64,000 bases of DNA. Origin: Cladorhizidae sp. MBARI D1340-BT2. Taxonomy: Eukaryota; Porifera; Demospongiae; Poecilosclerida; Cladorhizidae. The notes below the pieces were generated by a model. The model saw only the letters and a program-made list of their open reading frames with translations, made no database searches and was not told the DNA's origin. A program made the position numbers and the translations under genes. Below are positions 21,214-33,568 of this stretch, piece by piece. The stretch lies in NCBI GenBank assembly GCA_028752905.1, contig JAQNBH010000011.1:18011909-18075908 (forward strand), written 5' to 3'. How positions within the stretch are numbered: position 1 is the stretch's first letter; each line of letters starts with the position of its first letter.

Positions 21214-22447
21214 CTACCAAGACTAGCCAATTGGCAGGACACATTTTTGGTGTGAAGCAGATGAACTTGCCTTGTAGGAGTTTATTAAAATACATCTTCA
21301 CATAATAAAAGATGACAGTCAGTTACAAAACTAACACTATAAACATTTTCCATGTCATTGCTATTTTGCGAGCACAAATAGTTGTGTTTGCTGGATCGAC
21401 TCCAAACACCAAGCTCAAATTCATGAAGAGGTAAGTGGTTGGAACCAGCGAATGTAGGGGAGATGTAGACTAGTATGTGTAACTAAACCATAGAAGTATC
21501 AGGTCATGTTGCATGTACAACACAACAAAGACATCCACTATGTAATGCATTGCCGAAATTTTACATTCCTGAAAGAACTTTTCAACTCTTATATACACCT
21601 ATCACCAAACACATGACGTCCTCCACTGTACTTAGGGGCACCACTGACACAGAGTTCTCTGCTGGGCAATGCGTAAATGTATTGGCTCTTGGTTTATACA
21701 TGGTCGATGTGAGGCCTAATATTACACATAATTAGACTAGGCTTGTTAGCTTAGCTAGGGGTTTCTAGAGGTTAGGCAATCATGCTATGTAAAATCTTCA
21801 ACCTTTCTAAGAAAAGGCTTGCTAAGCTACTCTGTGAAATGTCTTTAAGGCAAGGCTTGCTAGCCACCAGAAGTTCTGTGAGGGCTTTAAAAAGGGGCTT
21901 GTTTTACAAGCCCAGGCTTCGCTTAACATTATGCTTAGGAAATCTAATCTCTACAAAACTATACAGCAAGCTTAGTCTAACTCATCTTAGCTACACAGTG
22001 TAGCAATCAACTAGAAGGCAAAGCCAAATTGAGAGCTAGACCTGAAGAACAGACACTAGTGGGCACTAGCTAAAAGGTTAGGAAGAGAAATAACTAGTAC
22101 TAGTACTACTTCAGTCAGCAATAAACTTCATGATGGGCAAAATGACATCTGGGAAGAAGAAAACAAAGGGAAGAAAAAATGCTTGCTAGATTTAGCTTTG
22201 TTTTAAACACTGTGCATGTGCACGCGTTTATAAAAAAGCGCAAGATTTAAAACATAAACTTAACGGCGTTTGTTTTGCATTATGCGTTGATACCGCATTT
22301 CAAATTGCTCTCTGACATCGTAACATTAGCGTTGGAATGGGTATGGAACCAGAACTTTTTGGTCTCCTATACCCGGAACTTGGCCAATAATATGCCACAA
22401 GGAAGTGGACATATCAGGCTATGCAGCTCACCTAGTTGGCAGCTTAA

Positions 22448-23343
22448 CCCTCTCACCGCTGTAAGCGCCATATGGCGTAATGGACTTTAAAAATCGCTAA
22501 TAAATCGATCGCTTGCTCTATAGTCATAATTTGCATACCACCGGAAAGAGCAACTATTACTCTATATGAGGTCCAAAAATCACATCCGGAAACGCCCGAT
22601 TAGTTAGCGAAAAATACGTGCAACTACCGACGGTTCGCGGTTTTGACGACCTAAAAATGAGTGGATGTTTAACGCTTAAAGAAGTACTTTCCCTGGTTTC
22701 TAGCGAGGATTTTGCTCTCACTGAGGATGAGTCAGAGGAAGAAGAAGGTGAAGAAATATGTGGCAACCTTGGAAATGCAAGTTCTGATAGTGCAGCAGTG
22801 CATTCTTTAGCCGCTGTAGTTGACCCTACTTTAGACCCTCAGGATTCTTCCTTTTGCTATGACCAGCTCTCTAGTTATAATGAAATTGATCAGGAAGCCT
22901 TCTCAGGTTAGCTAAAGTATCTACATATTTGTATTTGCATGTTCTTTCTCAAATAGTTGAATTTCAATAACATAATAAACCATTGTATTACTGGGCTATA
23001 GAATCATATGATCAAATTTTGTCAAAAACCCACCGTTATATATTGCTATATGCCTAAATTATTATGACTAATGTTTACTAAATGCTAACTAAATGAGTAA
23101 ATATATTATAAACATTTTTTGTTGATTAAATGTTAGATATTGATAGAGAAATTTAGCATAATGATATTCATATTTTGTGGTTGATAATGTGGTTAACTAA
23201 TGAGATCACATTGTTTATAAACAATGGTGCTATCACATGACAAAATTACAACTGATATGAACGGATTGCTGATTTTATAATGATTTTTTGGGGTAGCTGG
23301 TTTACTTTACGAAAAATGTCAAGGAAAGTCAGCGGTGAAAGGG
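22448..23343 (+). mobile_element. piggyBac-like element 2, internally deleted (896 bp)
   Basis: Flanked by TTAA (22444-22447 and 23344-23347). The terminal repeats CCCTCTCACCGCTG and CCCTTTCACCGCTG differ at one base in 14. Repeat R2 copy a shows the uninterrupted site with a single TTAA. The subterminal GCGCCATATGGCG is palindromic. Only a first exon is retained. Confidence 0.93.
22657..22906 (+). pseudogene. piggyBac-type transposase first exon without the rest
   Basis: The ATG at 22657 opens MSGCLTLKEVLSLVSSEDF followed by ALTEDESEEEEGEE, acidic and aligned in position with the exon of piggyBac-like element 1. The frame ends in a TCAG/GTTAGC donor-like site at 22906. The reading frame itself is intact, but the catalytic exons are missing from the 896-bp element. 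Confidence 0.55.
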
Positions 23344-23781
23344 TTAACCTTCAGAATGGTAGAGATGCATGACCATTTGCAGCAAAACAATAAAGCCCCC
23401 CCCCCCCCCCCCCCCCCCCCCCACCCCACCCAACAAAAAAATAATAAGAACAACAGAAATAAGTCAAACCCTAACCGCCCCCAAAAAAACAAAAAACCCA
23501 ACCCCTAATCAATTGTGGCACTGAAACCAAAATAGTTCCCATGAAAAATTTTATAATGTAGAAAACGTTCCAATTTCGGTTGACTTGTCAATGCACACTA
23601 GCCAACATTTACACTAGCCACAACAAAAAAGCAACAAAGAAACTAAAAACATGAAAGATTTGGAGAATGGTGTAAAAACAGTTTGAAGCCAACAAATTCA
23701 TTTGTAGTTCAGGTATACACTCTATAGCACTGGCTACATTTAACAATTTAAAGATGAAAGAAGCTCTAGCAAAACTCTGAC

Positions 23782-23820
23782 CTTGTTCATGTAGCTGGAG
23801 AGCTTATGCATCTTCTTGAT
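23782..23820 (-). CDS. Proposed host membrane protein, juxtamembrane micro-exon
   Basis: A TTTTATATAG acceptor precedes a 39-nt phase 0-0 exon translating to IKKMHKLSSYMNK, closed by GTCAGAG. The basic residues follow directly on the transmembrane exon at 26020-26117 (also ending in phase 0), as expected for a stop-transfer sequence on the cytoplasmic side. The small size and modest donor make this a proposal based on phase and chemistry. Confidence 0.4.
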
Positions 23821-24089
23821 CTATATAAAAGAACAGAAATTTCTCCTGTAACAGTTTGTAATGTCATTTACTGTATATCATGTACACAGAGTTTTGAAGA
23901 TGTCACATCAAAGCAAAAACAAACTTCAGAATAAATTATGAAAGAATAAAATTTGCAAAGAAAAAATATGTAACCAAACTACAGTATCTAATTATGCATG
24001 TGCGTGGGTGCATGACCTCTACCTCCTTCGAGTAGTGAGAAATGGCTGCCATATTGCCCTAACAAGGCTTACTGAATAATCTCTGTTCA

Positions 24090-24240
24090 CATATGCTGAT
24101 GAACTAGCAGGTTCTGATAGTAGCCCGCTGGGCTAGGAAGGTCTTATTCAGGTTGAACGTAATTGTAAAAAGGACTTACAAGCCATGGTCTCTGTTCAAT
24201 CCCTATCTCTTTAGCTTAATCTCCCAAGTCAACACCCTAT
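24090..24240 (+). repeat. Dispersed repeat S, copy 1
   Basis: The phrases CTGATGAACTAGCAG, GACTTACAAGCCATGGTCTC and TGTTCAATCCC reappear in the reverse complement of 34205-34345. About 130 bases; SINE-like in size, but no tRNA boxes or poly-A tail are certain. Confidence 0.55.
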
Positions 24241-26015
24241 ACCAATTACTAGGTAGCTATTTTTAGAAATTTTTATATTTACTCCAAAACATGTATCGGT
24301 AAACCATTTGAAAGTTTTCCTATTTGATCTATTTGATCAACCTAATGTTTGCCAAGATCCAGTTCAGGGGCAGGCTTCAGCTTCAAGTGACACTGCAGCC
24401 ACACTCCTCCAGGAAGGCCAAACAGTGCACAGAATTTTCCAGGTGCCCCTGGACACCCACTGCTTGGATCAGTCCATTTACAGCATCAAGCATGGAACAA
24501 CCCTGGCCAGGTACAGCCAGCTACAGCATCAAGCATGGAACAACCCTGGCCAGAGTTATATCACTTTGAGAGGATGCTACTTCCTCAGTGTGGACGAGGT
24601 GCTGATGCTGCACTGCTGTGCCTACAAGCCATCAGCCAAATGCTGCAAGCCATGAAGGACGTCAACAGGCACTAAACTACCACTGCTGTGTGGTGACCAG
24701 GCAGATCCTGGCCATGGACAAGAATGGCAGAGTACACTGTTCACTGTCGCTTATCCTGCACCAGCTTGATGACACTCAGGGTGGGTCTACTAGTAAAATA
24801 TAAAACCACGGTGTTGTCATGCCCTTCCATATGCAAGGAACTGCCATGTCTTTGGTCCTTCAATGTCCATGTGAAGGTGCCTTCATCACACCCTCTCACA
24901 TGCAGTCTGAGGCACTGCTACATCATTGGCTTTCCTCTAGGCCGGCCACACCCCTTTGTTTCTAAGACCTGACTAAGATCAAGAAGAAAAATGCTTCTCT
25001 CTCTTTCAGGCTGATCCCATTGGCAAAATATTAAATAACAAGTGCAGGTTGTAGGCACCGATACAATGAGGTATGATGTGACAGTGCAGTCTGTGCTCAT
25101 CAAATAAGTATGCACTAATACATGCTGGTAACTCTAATCAGTACAAGAGTGCTCAGGAACAGGGCAGGAGGTTCCACAGAACTACTTGGAGTGTGTATTA
25201 AATGTGGTGTTGTTATATGTAATTGCATGATGGTTAGTATAAGAAAGGTCGACTTTACTGGATATAACACATTCATTCATGTTAAGAATGTATTACTAAT
25301 AGTAGTTGCATGACATCACGAACAGGTGATAATTATCAGTGTTCGTGTTCTAGCCTTGTCCGCTATTCTAGCTTCATCTTCTTCGTAGTCAGTTTCGTTT
25401 CTTGTCATGGGATCATTATCCTCAGTCTCTCTCAACTTTTCTGCCGTCCTGCTGGTGATATTTCCTGCAGCACTGTCCTGGGCTCAAATCCTGTGACCAT
25501 CTGTCTCAACTAAAATGCTGCAAGTTTTGAAGGATTTCATTATCACTTCAGTGGTAACTGCCTGCCAAGCTTTCTCCACCCATTCCAGACAGCATTCTCT
25601 CTGGAGCTTTCATACTTTCAGAAGAGTGACCTTCTGGGGGAGGGGGGAGGGGGTATTCGTGGACTGTGTAGAGCAAGCCACAGCATGCTCTATTGCTCCT
25701 TGTCGTACCTATTACGGATTGGATGGTGGCCTTGAAGACTGTGAATATTAAACTCCTTGAAAATACCCTCTCTAAGGATGTTGGGTCTTGTGCTCATGCA
25801 CTGAACTTTATATACAATAGAATGTGTGGTGTAAAGAATGGTGGGGCATACATAACCCACAGATTGTAATAATAGTAGTCCTTACATTAACAATACTAGT
25901 TGCTATAGTAGAGGAAATTTATAGGCTCTCTATGCAGTGCATGTAGCACATGGAAATGAGATGACATTGTAAGAGAGTTCAATGATAGTGCAGCATAAAC
26001 ACACACACACCTCAC
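24241..26015. other. Intronic/non-coding stretch
   Basis: No gene supported. It includes a 31-bp tandem duplication (TACAGCATCAAGCATGGAAC and AACCCTGGCCAG twice, 24479-24554). Open frames here lack splice support or recognisable content. Confidence 0.4.
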
Positions 26016-26019
26016 TTAC

Positions 26020-26117
26020 AAAATAAATGAAGAGAACTGCAATGACAAGGATAATGATCGCTCCCATGATGATAAGAGTTATTCCCAGTCCCAGCAAGAG
26101 TCCAGTAACAGTGAATT
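26020..26117 (-). CDS. Proposed host membrane protein, transmembrane exon
   Basis: An acceptor (CTCTTTGTAG) and a GTAAGTGAGG donor bound a 98-nt exon. It begins in phase 1 with EFTVTGLLLGLGITLIIMGA and continues IIILVIAVLFIYF, about 28 uninterrupted hydrophobic residues. This is an unmistakable membrane helix. It ends in phase 0. Upstream it joins in phase with the FN3-like exon at 33569-33898, giving a glutamate at the junction. Downstream it joins the basic micro-exon at 23782-23820. The intron on its N-terminal side is filled by a 31/32-bp satellite, a gypsy remnant and a TAA tract. Confidence 0.65.
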
Positions 26118-26556
26118 CTACAAAGAGATGGAGTGATAAATCTATCAATAATACTTGGACCTGACAAAACCACTCGAGAGACTTCATTATTTTAAATTAA
26201 AGAAGCTTCTTTATCAGCCACTTACATAACACATGAGCAGGCATTGCCCCGACCAAAAATAAATAAATAAAGTGATTCAAGCATAATCACAGTCAGTCAG
26301 GTATATCTTACTTACTTACAAGGTGGCAGAGATGCACCCAAACAATATAAAATGAGCAATTTCCTCCATTCCCCGAACCCCCAAACCAGCTGTAAAGGTA
26401 ACTTTTAACCGATATCTAGTGTATGCAGGTCAACAAAATTAGGGAATTCCAACCTACTGGACAGTTGCAAAAGGTAAGACATTTCCTTCATCCATTTCAA
26501 AAACACAAATTAAGAAAATGGTTGGCTTAACACACAAAGTTTTGTCTGGATCGGCT

Positions 26557-28532
26557 CATGATGTTTGTATATACCTGCACTACCCAGCCATGATGTTTGT
26601 AAATACCTGCACTACCAGCCATGATGTTTGTATTTACCTGCACTACCAGCCATGATGTTTATATATACCTGCACTACCAGCCATGATGTTTGTATATACC
26701 TGCACCACCCAGCCATGATGTTTGTATATACCTGCACTACCCAGCCATGATGTTTGTATATACCTGCACTACCAGCCATGATGTTTGTATATACCTGCAC
26801 TACCCAGCCATGATGTTTGTATATACCTGCACTACCAGCCATGATGTTTTTATATACCTGCACCACCCAGCCATGATGTTTGTATATACCTGCACTAGCC
26901 AGCCATGATGTTTGTATATACCTGCACTACCAGCCATGATGTTTATATATACCTGCACTACCCAGCCATGATGTTTGTATATACCTGCACTACCAGCCAT
27001 GATGTTTATATATACCTGCACTAACCAGCCATGTTTGTATATACCTGCACTACCAGCCATGATGTTTATATATACCTGCACTAACCAGCCATGATGTTTG
27101 TATATACCTGCACTAACAGCCGTGATGTTTGTATATACCTGCACTACCAGCCATGATGTTTGTATATACCTGCACTAACCAGCCATGATGTTTGTATATA
27201 CCTGCACTACCAGCCATGATGTTTGTATATACCTGCACTACCCAGCCATGATGTTTGTATATACCTGCACTACCAGCCATGATGTTTATATATACCTGCA
27301 CTAACCAGCCATGATGTTTGTATATACCTGCACTACCAGCCGTGATGTTTGTATATACCTGCACTACCATTTGTATATACCTACACTACCAGCCATGATG
27401 TTTGTATATACCTGCACTAACCAGCCATGATGTTTGTATATACCTGCACTACCGAGCCATGATGTTTGTATATACCTGCACTACCAAGCCATGATGTTTG
27501 TATATACCTGCACTACCAGCCATGATGTTTGTATATACCTGCACTACCCAGCCATGATGTTTGTATATACCTGCACTACCCAGCCATGATGTTTGTATAT
27601 ACCTGCACTACCAGCCATGATGTTTGTATATACCTGCACTACCCAGCCATGATGTTTGTATATACCTGCACTACCAAGCCTTGATGTTTGTATATACCTG
27701 CCATGATGTTTGTATATACCTGCACTACCCAGCCATGATGTTTGTATATACCTGCACTATCAGCCATGATGTTTATATATACCTGCACTACCCAGCCATG
27801 ATGTTTGTATATACCTGCACTACCAGCCATGATGTTTGTATATACCTGCACTACCAGCCATGTTTGTATATACCTGCACTAACCAGCCATGATGTTTGTA
27901 TATACCTGCACCACCCAGCCATGATGTTTGTATATACCTACACTACCCAGCCATGTTTGTATATACCTGCACTACCAAGCCATGATGTTTGTATATACCT
28001 GCACTACCCAGCCATGATGTTTGTATATACCTGCACTACCAAGCCTTGATGTTTGTATATACCTGCCATGATGTTTGTATATACCTGCACTACCAAGCCA
28101 TGATGTTTGTATATACCTGCACTACCCAGCCATGATGTTTGTATATACCTGCACTACCAGCCATGATGTTTGTATATACCTGCACTGCCAGCCATGATGT
28201 TTGTATATACCTGCACTACCCAGCCATGATGTTTGTATATACCTGCACTACCAGCCATGATGTTTGTATATGCCTGCATTACCAAGTCATGATGTTTATA
28301 TATACCTGCACTACCAGCCATGATGTTTGTATATACCTGCACTACCAGCCATGATGTTTGTATATACCTGCACTTCCAGCCATGATGTTTATATATACCT
28401 GCACTACCAGCCATGATGTTTGTATATACCTGCACTACCCAGCCATGATGTTTGTATATACCTGCACTACCAGCCATGATGTTTGTATATACCTTCACTA
28501 CCCAGCCATGATGTTTGTATATACCCGGCACT
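26557..28532. repeat. 31/32-bp satellite array, about 63 copies
   Basis: The unit is CCATGATGTTTGTATATACC followed by TGCACTACCAG (31) or TGCACTACCCAG (32). The two lengths alternate irregularly. Some units are truncated (for example near 27368 and 27701) and a few carry CACCACC or TTATATATACC. In the minus-strand direction, the sense of the surrounding proposed gene, each unit contains GCAGGTATATAC, resembling a splice junction. The arrays of YTNIMAG / YLHYPAMMF-like peptides are repeat artefacts. Confidence 0.97.
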
Positions 28533-28854
28533 GCCTAGACAAAAGAGAATAATGCAAGTAATTGATAACAGATTTTATACTATTGTTAAAGCTAGTCGTT
28601 GTGGATACCACAGCATCTTGAGAAGACAATAGTAAGCGTACCTGGTGCTTCCCAGGGACAGGAGGAAGGAGGGAAGAAATGATGCAATTACAGCTGCATT
28701 CCAAAATAAAAAATCCTACCTTAATTATCGACATGAGTTTGGCTCCCCATAAGCAGACTGGGTTGGCCAAAGGAGATCTTGACAGATCATGGCTAAAACT
28801 TATGTGCACGCATGATGTAACAACTCTAATTATAGTTGTGGGCAGTCCACATAA

Positions 28855-29370
28855 GAACCTCACCGTATTGCCCTCAGACAGACGGGATGGTGGAGAAGTT
28901 CAATGGAATGCTATAAAGTGCATGCTGAAAAAGGCACCAAAGTACTTCTCGGAATCGGACGTTCTCTTACTGAAGCTGTTGCTGGCCTATTGTGACACAC
29001 CTTACCTTACCACAGGATTCACCCCATTGAGTTGTCATTCGGGAGAGCCATGAGAAGTTCACACAGTATCCTAGCTGAGGAATGAAAAGGTGAGCACTGC
29101 ACTGTAATGATAAGAGCCTGTTGGAGTGTGCTAGTAAGTTGAAAGAAGATCTCGAACACGTCTGAAATGGTAGCAGACAGGGAGAGTTCAGCCAATACAA
29201 GGATGAAGACTATGTATGATTAACATGCAATGGAAATAAGCTTCAGAGTTGGAGACCTTGTTCTCGTGTTAGTTCCTGGCCTCTCAGGCAAGCTATTGTC
29301 CAGATGGGAAGGACTGTTCCCCACTAACAAGTCACGCCCATTTCATATCGGATCGATGTTGGCGCACAGG
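28855..29370 (+). pseudogene. Ty3/gypsy integrase C-terminal fragment, decayed
   Basis: PQTDGMVEKFNGM (28869-28908) is the end of the integrase core carrying the catalytic glutamate. The frame changes and then reads LKKAPKYFSESDVLL and LLAYCDTPYLTTGFTP (28926-29025), the region after the core, followed in another frame by a tail with VGDLVLVLVPGLSGKLLSRW (29249-29308). At least two frame breaks. No LTR recognised. Lineage differs from elements A and B and may match the fragment at 3.3-4.2 kb. Confidence 0.75.
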
Positions 29371-29786
29371 ATAAACTGAAGGTCAGGTTGTGTCATGTCA
29401 ATTCTCTTAAGTTATGGAACTCCCCAAAGTTTTGTCAGTCATAATGGTTGACAAAGAGGAAGACAAAGGATAAGTTGACCCGTTTCAGTCAAGGAGCACA
29501 AGTCAGCAGAGAAACCGGAGAAGGATCCACAACCGACGGAGAAGGATCCACGCCGATGGAAGAGGAATGACGGCAACTCAAGAAAGTGGTTCGTCAAGGA
29601 TGCTGCTGGGGCAATGCCTGATCCCACCAAGATGGTCACACCAGATCCCCAATAATGTTCCTGATGAAGGCTAGAGCATCTAGTCGAAGTGTCGAGAGAA
29701 TACAATTTCAAGTTGATTATTGAGTATATAGGTAGAGTAGGTAAATGTAATGTTATTATGTCGACTGACAAAACGACTGACAAAAA

Positions 29787-30262
<476 letters not shown>

Positions 30263-30279
30263 TAATTCACCTCAGTGGC

Positions 30280-31215
30280 AATTGAGACCTTGGGGAGAAA
30301 TCCATGACTTTCCTGAAGGAACTAGGCCAAAAGCCAACTAATCAGGCAAAGGATGGGAAAGGTGAGAGCCCAGGCTCACCTACCAAGGATGGATAAGGTG
30401 AGAGCCCAGGCTTACCTACTACAACCCCACCAAGGATGAGAGAGGTGAGAGCCCAGGCCTACCTAGTATAACTCCACCAAGGATGAAAGAGGTGAGAGCC
30501 CAAGCTTACCTACAGTACTATAACCCCACCATGATATAACCCCACCATAATAATAATAATAATAATAATAATTGAGACCTTGGGGAGAAATCCATGACTT
30601 CCCTGAAGGAACTAGGCCAACAGCCAACTAATCAGGCAAAGGATGAATAAGGTGAGAGCCCAGGCTAAGCTACTACAAACCCACCAAGGATGACCGAGAG
30701 GTGAGAGCCCAGGCTTACCTACTACAACCCCACCAAGGATGGGAGAGATGAGAGCCCAGGCTTACCTACTACAACCTCACCAAGGATGGGAGAGCCGAGA
30801 GCCCATACTACAACCCCACCAAGGATGAGAGAGGTGAGAGTCCAGGCTCACCTACTACAACTCCACCAAGGATGAGAGAGATGAGAGCCTACTACAACCT
30901 TACCAAGGATGGGAAAGGTGGCTTACCTAGTATAACTCCACCAAGGTTGGGGGAGGTGAGAGCCCAGGCTTACCTATTACAACCCCACCAAGGATGGGAG
31001 AGATGAGAGTCCAGGCCTACCTAATAAAACCCCACCAAGCATGAGAGAGGTTAGAGCCCAGGCTTACCTAGTATAACTCCACCAAGGATGAAAGAGATGA
31101 GAGAGGGGCTTACCTACTACAACCCCACCCCACCAAGGATGAGAGAGGTGAGCCCAAGCTTACCTACAGTACTACAACCTCACCAAGAATGAGAGAGGTG
31201 AGAGCCCACTACAAA
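30280..31215. repeat. About 47-bp minisatellite plus a 75-bp internal duplication
   Basis: The main unit is AAGGATGAGAGAGGTGAGAG then CCCAGGCTTACCTACTACAA and CCCCACC, about 17 variable copies. The block GAGACCTTGGGGAGAAATCC...CTAATCAGGCAAAGGATG occurs twice (30284-30353 and 30573-30643), the second preceded by its own TAA run, so the (TAA)n-to-minisatellite boundary has itself been duplicated. Confidence 0.9.
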
Positions 31216-33560
31216 GCCTCTCTGTGGCCATACAGAGAGGGAAAACTATCTCTGTTCTTGGATCAGTTGGGGATGATTCTTGTCATTTTTTGTGTGTAAT
31301 GTAATTTTTTATTTTTAGTTATTTTTTGTTTGGATAATAATGACTATTTATTTTTATCATGATTTATTACGTATTACTTCTGGACAATTTATTTCTTTGT
31401 TGTTGTTACTTTGTTGTTGTTACTATTATTATTATTATCATTGTTGTTCTTACTAATATACGATTTTATTATTATTTTTATTATAATAATTAATAGCTAA
31501 CTGTTTCATTTGTTGTTAATAATAATAAATAAACAAACAGCAACAATAATAGAGAAATAAAAATAAACAATGAATAAATGAAAAAGGGAATGAAAATTTT
31601 ATTTCAAATGAATAGGTGTCAGTTCAACATGCTATAGTAATTCAACTAGGCTTAAATTAACTTTTTTGCTTCGTACCAATTATCTGGGCCCTAGTTATCC
31701 GGAAACTCGGATTATTCACAAGGCTAATTGTATGTGTATGTGCAGGCAAAGGGCGTGTGTCCACTCCATTGTCGAGTGTATCCATTCCTTTTTTGATTAT
31801 CAATCTGAAAGAGAGTGGGGAAAAGCAGAAAAGAGGGCTGCTAAAGGAGTTGAGTATGGCTGCAGCTACGGGCAAACATTAGAGAACCAGAGAAGAAAAT
31901 AGAAGCATTGTACATGATGAAATGTCAGAGTGCTTCACAGCCGTCCAGGGAGAATGTGGGAATTTCTAGCTACTGTTTGTGACCTCAATAAAGACAAGAT
32001 TTGTTTTTCTTTGCCTCAATGATGATGGCATAGATATTTCACTATATTTTAATTATGTACAGTTTACATCGGGATGTCCTAATTAAATTCATGGTCTAGC
32101 TATGAATATTACAACAAACCAAAGTTTTTCCATATGTTCAGATATTCACAAGGTGGCTAGTCTCTAGTCTAACTGAGGTGCTAGTGATCCCTTAAACTGA
32201 CACTTGTTCAACATTCAAGTCCTATTATCGAGCACCGTAAATAAAATAAACCCTGCCAATAAACCAACAAACAACCCCACCCTCCACCCACCAACAAACC
32301 AAACCAACACCACCACATACTAGACATGCTGGCATATACCACGTATTCAAATACTAAACATGAACACACAGCTTCTGTTGGAGTAGTTAACTGATTAAAC
32401 GTTCATAATTTTTTAAATTATTATTATAATGCATGAGTGGATTTATTTTCAAATGACCGCTGCCTCGTTCAGTATAAAAGGGGGGGGACTGAAGTTTGGA
32501 TGCAAGTTTGAATAGCTTCAACTATTACTTGCCCTAAGGCAGAGCCGTGTTTTGAATCCCAGATTACGAATACAGTCTAGTCTGCCACACTTTAGTGGCT
32601 GTTTGGTGTTAGTGCTTCTCAATCTCAAGCAATGTTTAGCTAACAATCGACTTTTGTGACGCTCCTTCTCCTATAGAAATATGCACAGAGAGTGTAGAAG
32701 TGATGGTGGATAACGCAAACTACTAGCAGAAGGTAGGAAAAGGCCATATATATATATTTTGTGCACGAATAATTTTCAATGAGTAGCTTAGCTAACTTAT
32801 GTTGTTAGATAGAGCTATAAGACTCAGGCATGCCAGTGGATGCCTATAAGTAGCGTCCTATTTTGTAGAAGTGCAATACTGTACTGCCATATCAACAAGT
32901 TTAAAACCAACTGCTATTCCTTTAGTCGACTAGTCCACACTAAAATTGTCAACCACCATTCAAAGCTTGCATGCATTTGATGCCAAATTACATGCGTATC
33001 AGAGTGAGACACATACTAAAAACTTCAAGCCAATTTTGATACTTTTCTCATGAGGTAATTTTTTGGTCTTTTTTTTTAATGACAAAAAACGAGCAGATAA
33101 CTTCCAGTTTGGAGCTGAGATTGAAAGTATGGCAGCCTTAAATTTCGTGACGCAGCCAGTTAGCAGTAGGTATCTGTGAGCTTCCAACACACTCGACTCA
33201 TATGTGTGCTTGGAAGTTCCAATGAATGTGTATCATCAATTATGAAGAGCACAGTGAAGAGACCAGCATGGTCCAATGTAGCTACCAACTGGACGAGACA
33301 CTCTTCCAGTTGTTCATTTTAGATTTAAATACACTGCTGGCCTCTTTGCTCGTGAACGTTCACTGAAACCACACCTTTTCTTTCTAGCATATGCTCTTGT
33401 CCACAACTTCTCCACATGCAGCCTGCAGTAAAGCAGCAACACTAAACATTGGGATACCAGCAATAACTGCAAGGCAAGGCCCCTTTCATACAGGGTGGTC
33501 ATGTATAAATGCTACCCAACTTCTCCTTCCCCCCTTCCTGCATGGTAAGCATCTAAAGTT
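31216..33560. other. Intronic/non-coding stretch
   Basis: No gene supported. A TATAAAAGG box at 32473-32481 followed by G-runs could be a promoter of a small unrecognised unit. ATTATCTGGGCCCTAGTTAT with CCGGAAACTCGGATTATTC (31678-31717) resembles the end of a pogo/Tigger-type short element. Confidence 0.35.
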
Positions 33561-33568
33561 GTAAATAC

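Larger units (their letters stand above)
19142..22372 (+). mobile_element. CAGTAGG-ended DNA transposon, copy 1
   Basis: Left end CAGTAGGAGACGAAAAAAAG preceded by TA. The right end, reverse complemented, reads TAGGAGACCAAAAAGTTCTG (the last bases are altered). An inverted, shorter copy of the same element lies at 39840-42270, confirming the borders. Copy 1 differs by carrying a piggyBac-like insertion (19677-20603) and an 88-bp tandem duplication. The middle is rich in AAGCTTGCTAAGC-type self-complementary words. A minus-strand coding remnant is near the left end; no complete transposase is present. TA flanks and the CAGTAG start resemble the Tc1-like elements at 36.7 and 43.8 kb. Confidence 0.8.
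22374..23740 (+). repeat. Repeat R2, copy b (occupied by piggyBac-like element 2)
   Basis: Same sequence and orientation as 18738-19141 but split at TTAA by 896 bp. A C-run at about 23396-23422 replaces the CCCTCCCTCC of copy a. R2a and R2b flank the CAGTAGG element on either side like a tandem duplication with the transposon between. Confidence 0.85.

Noticed and set aside
24308..24655. 115-residue plus-strand frame
   Set aside because: Contains an internal DNA duplication read in frame, no recognisable domain and no convincing splice or promoter context.
26612..28552. Repetitive 60-140 residue proteins in the 31/32-bp array
   Set aside because: Same unit read in opposite frames on both strands; explained entirely by the satellite.
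32473..32481. TATAAAAGG box as a definite promoter
   Set aside because: No downstream gene could be identified; a single TATA word is expected by chance in AT-rich sequence.
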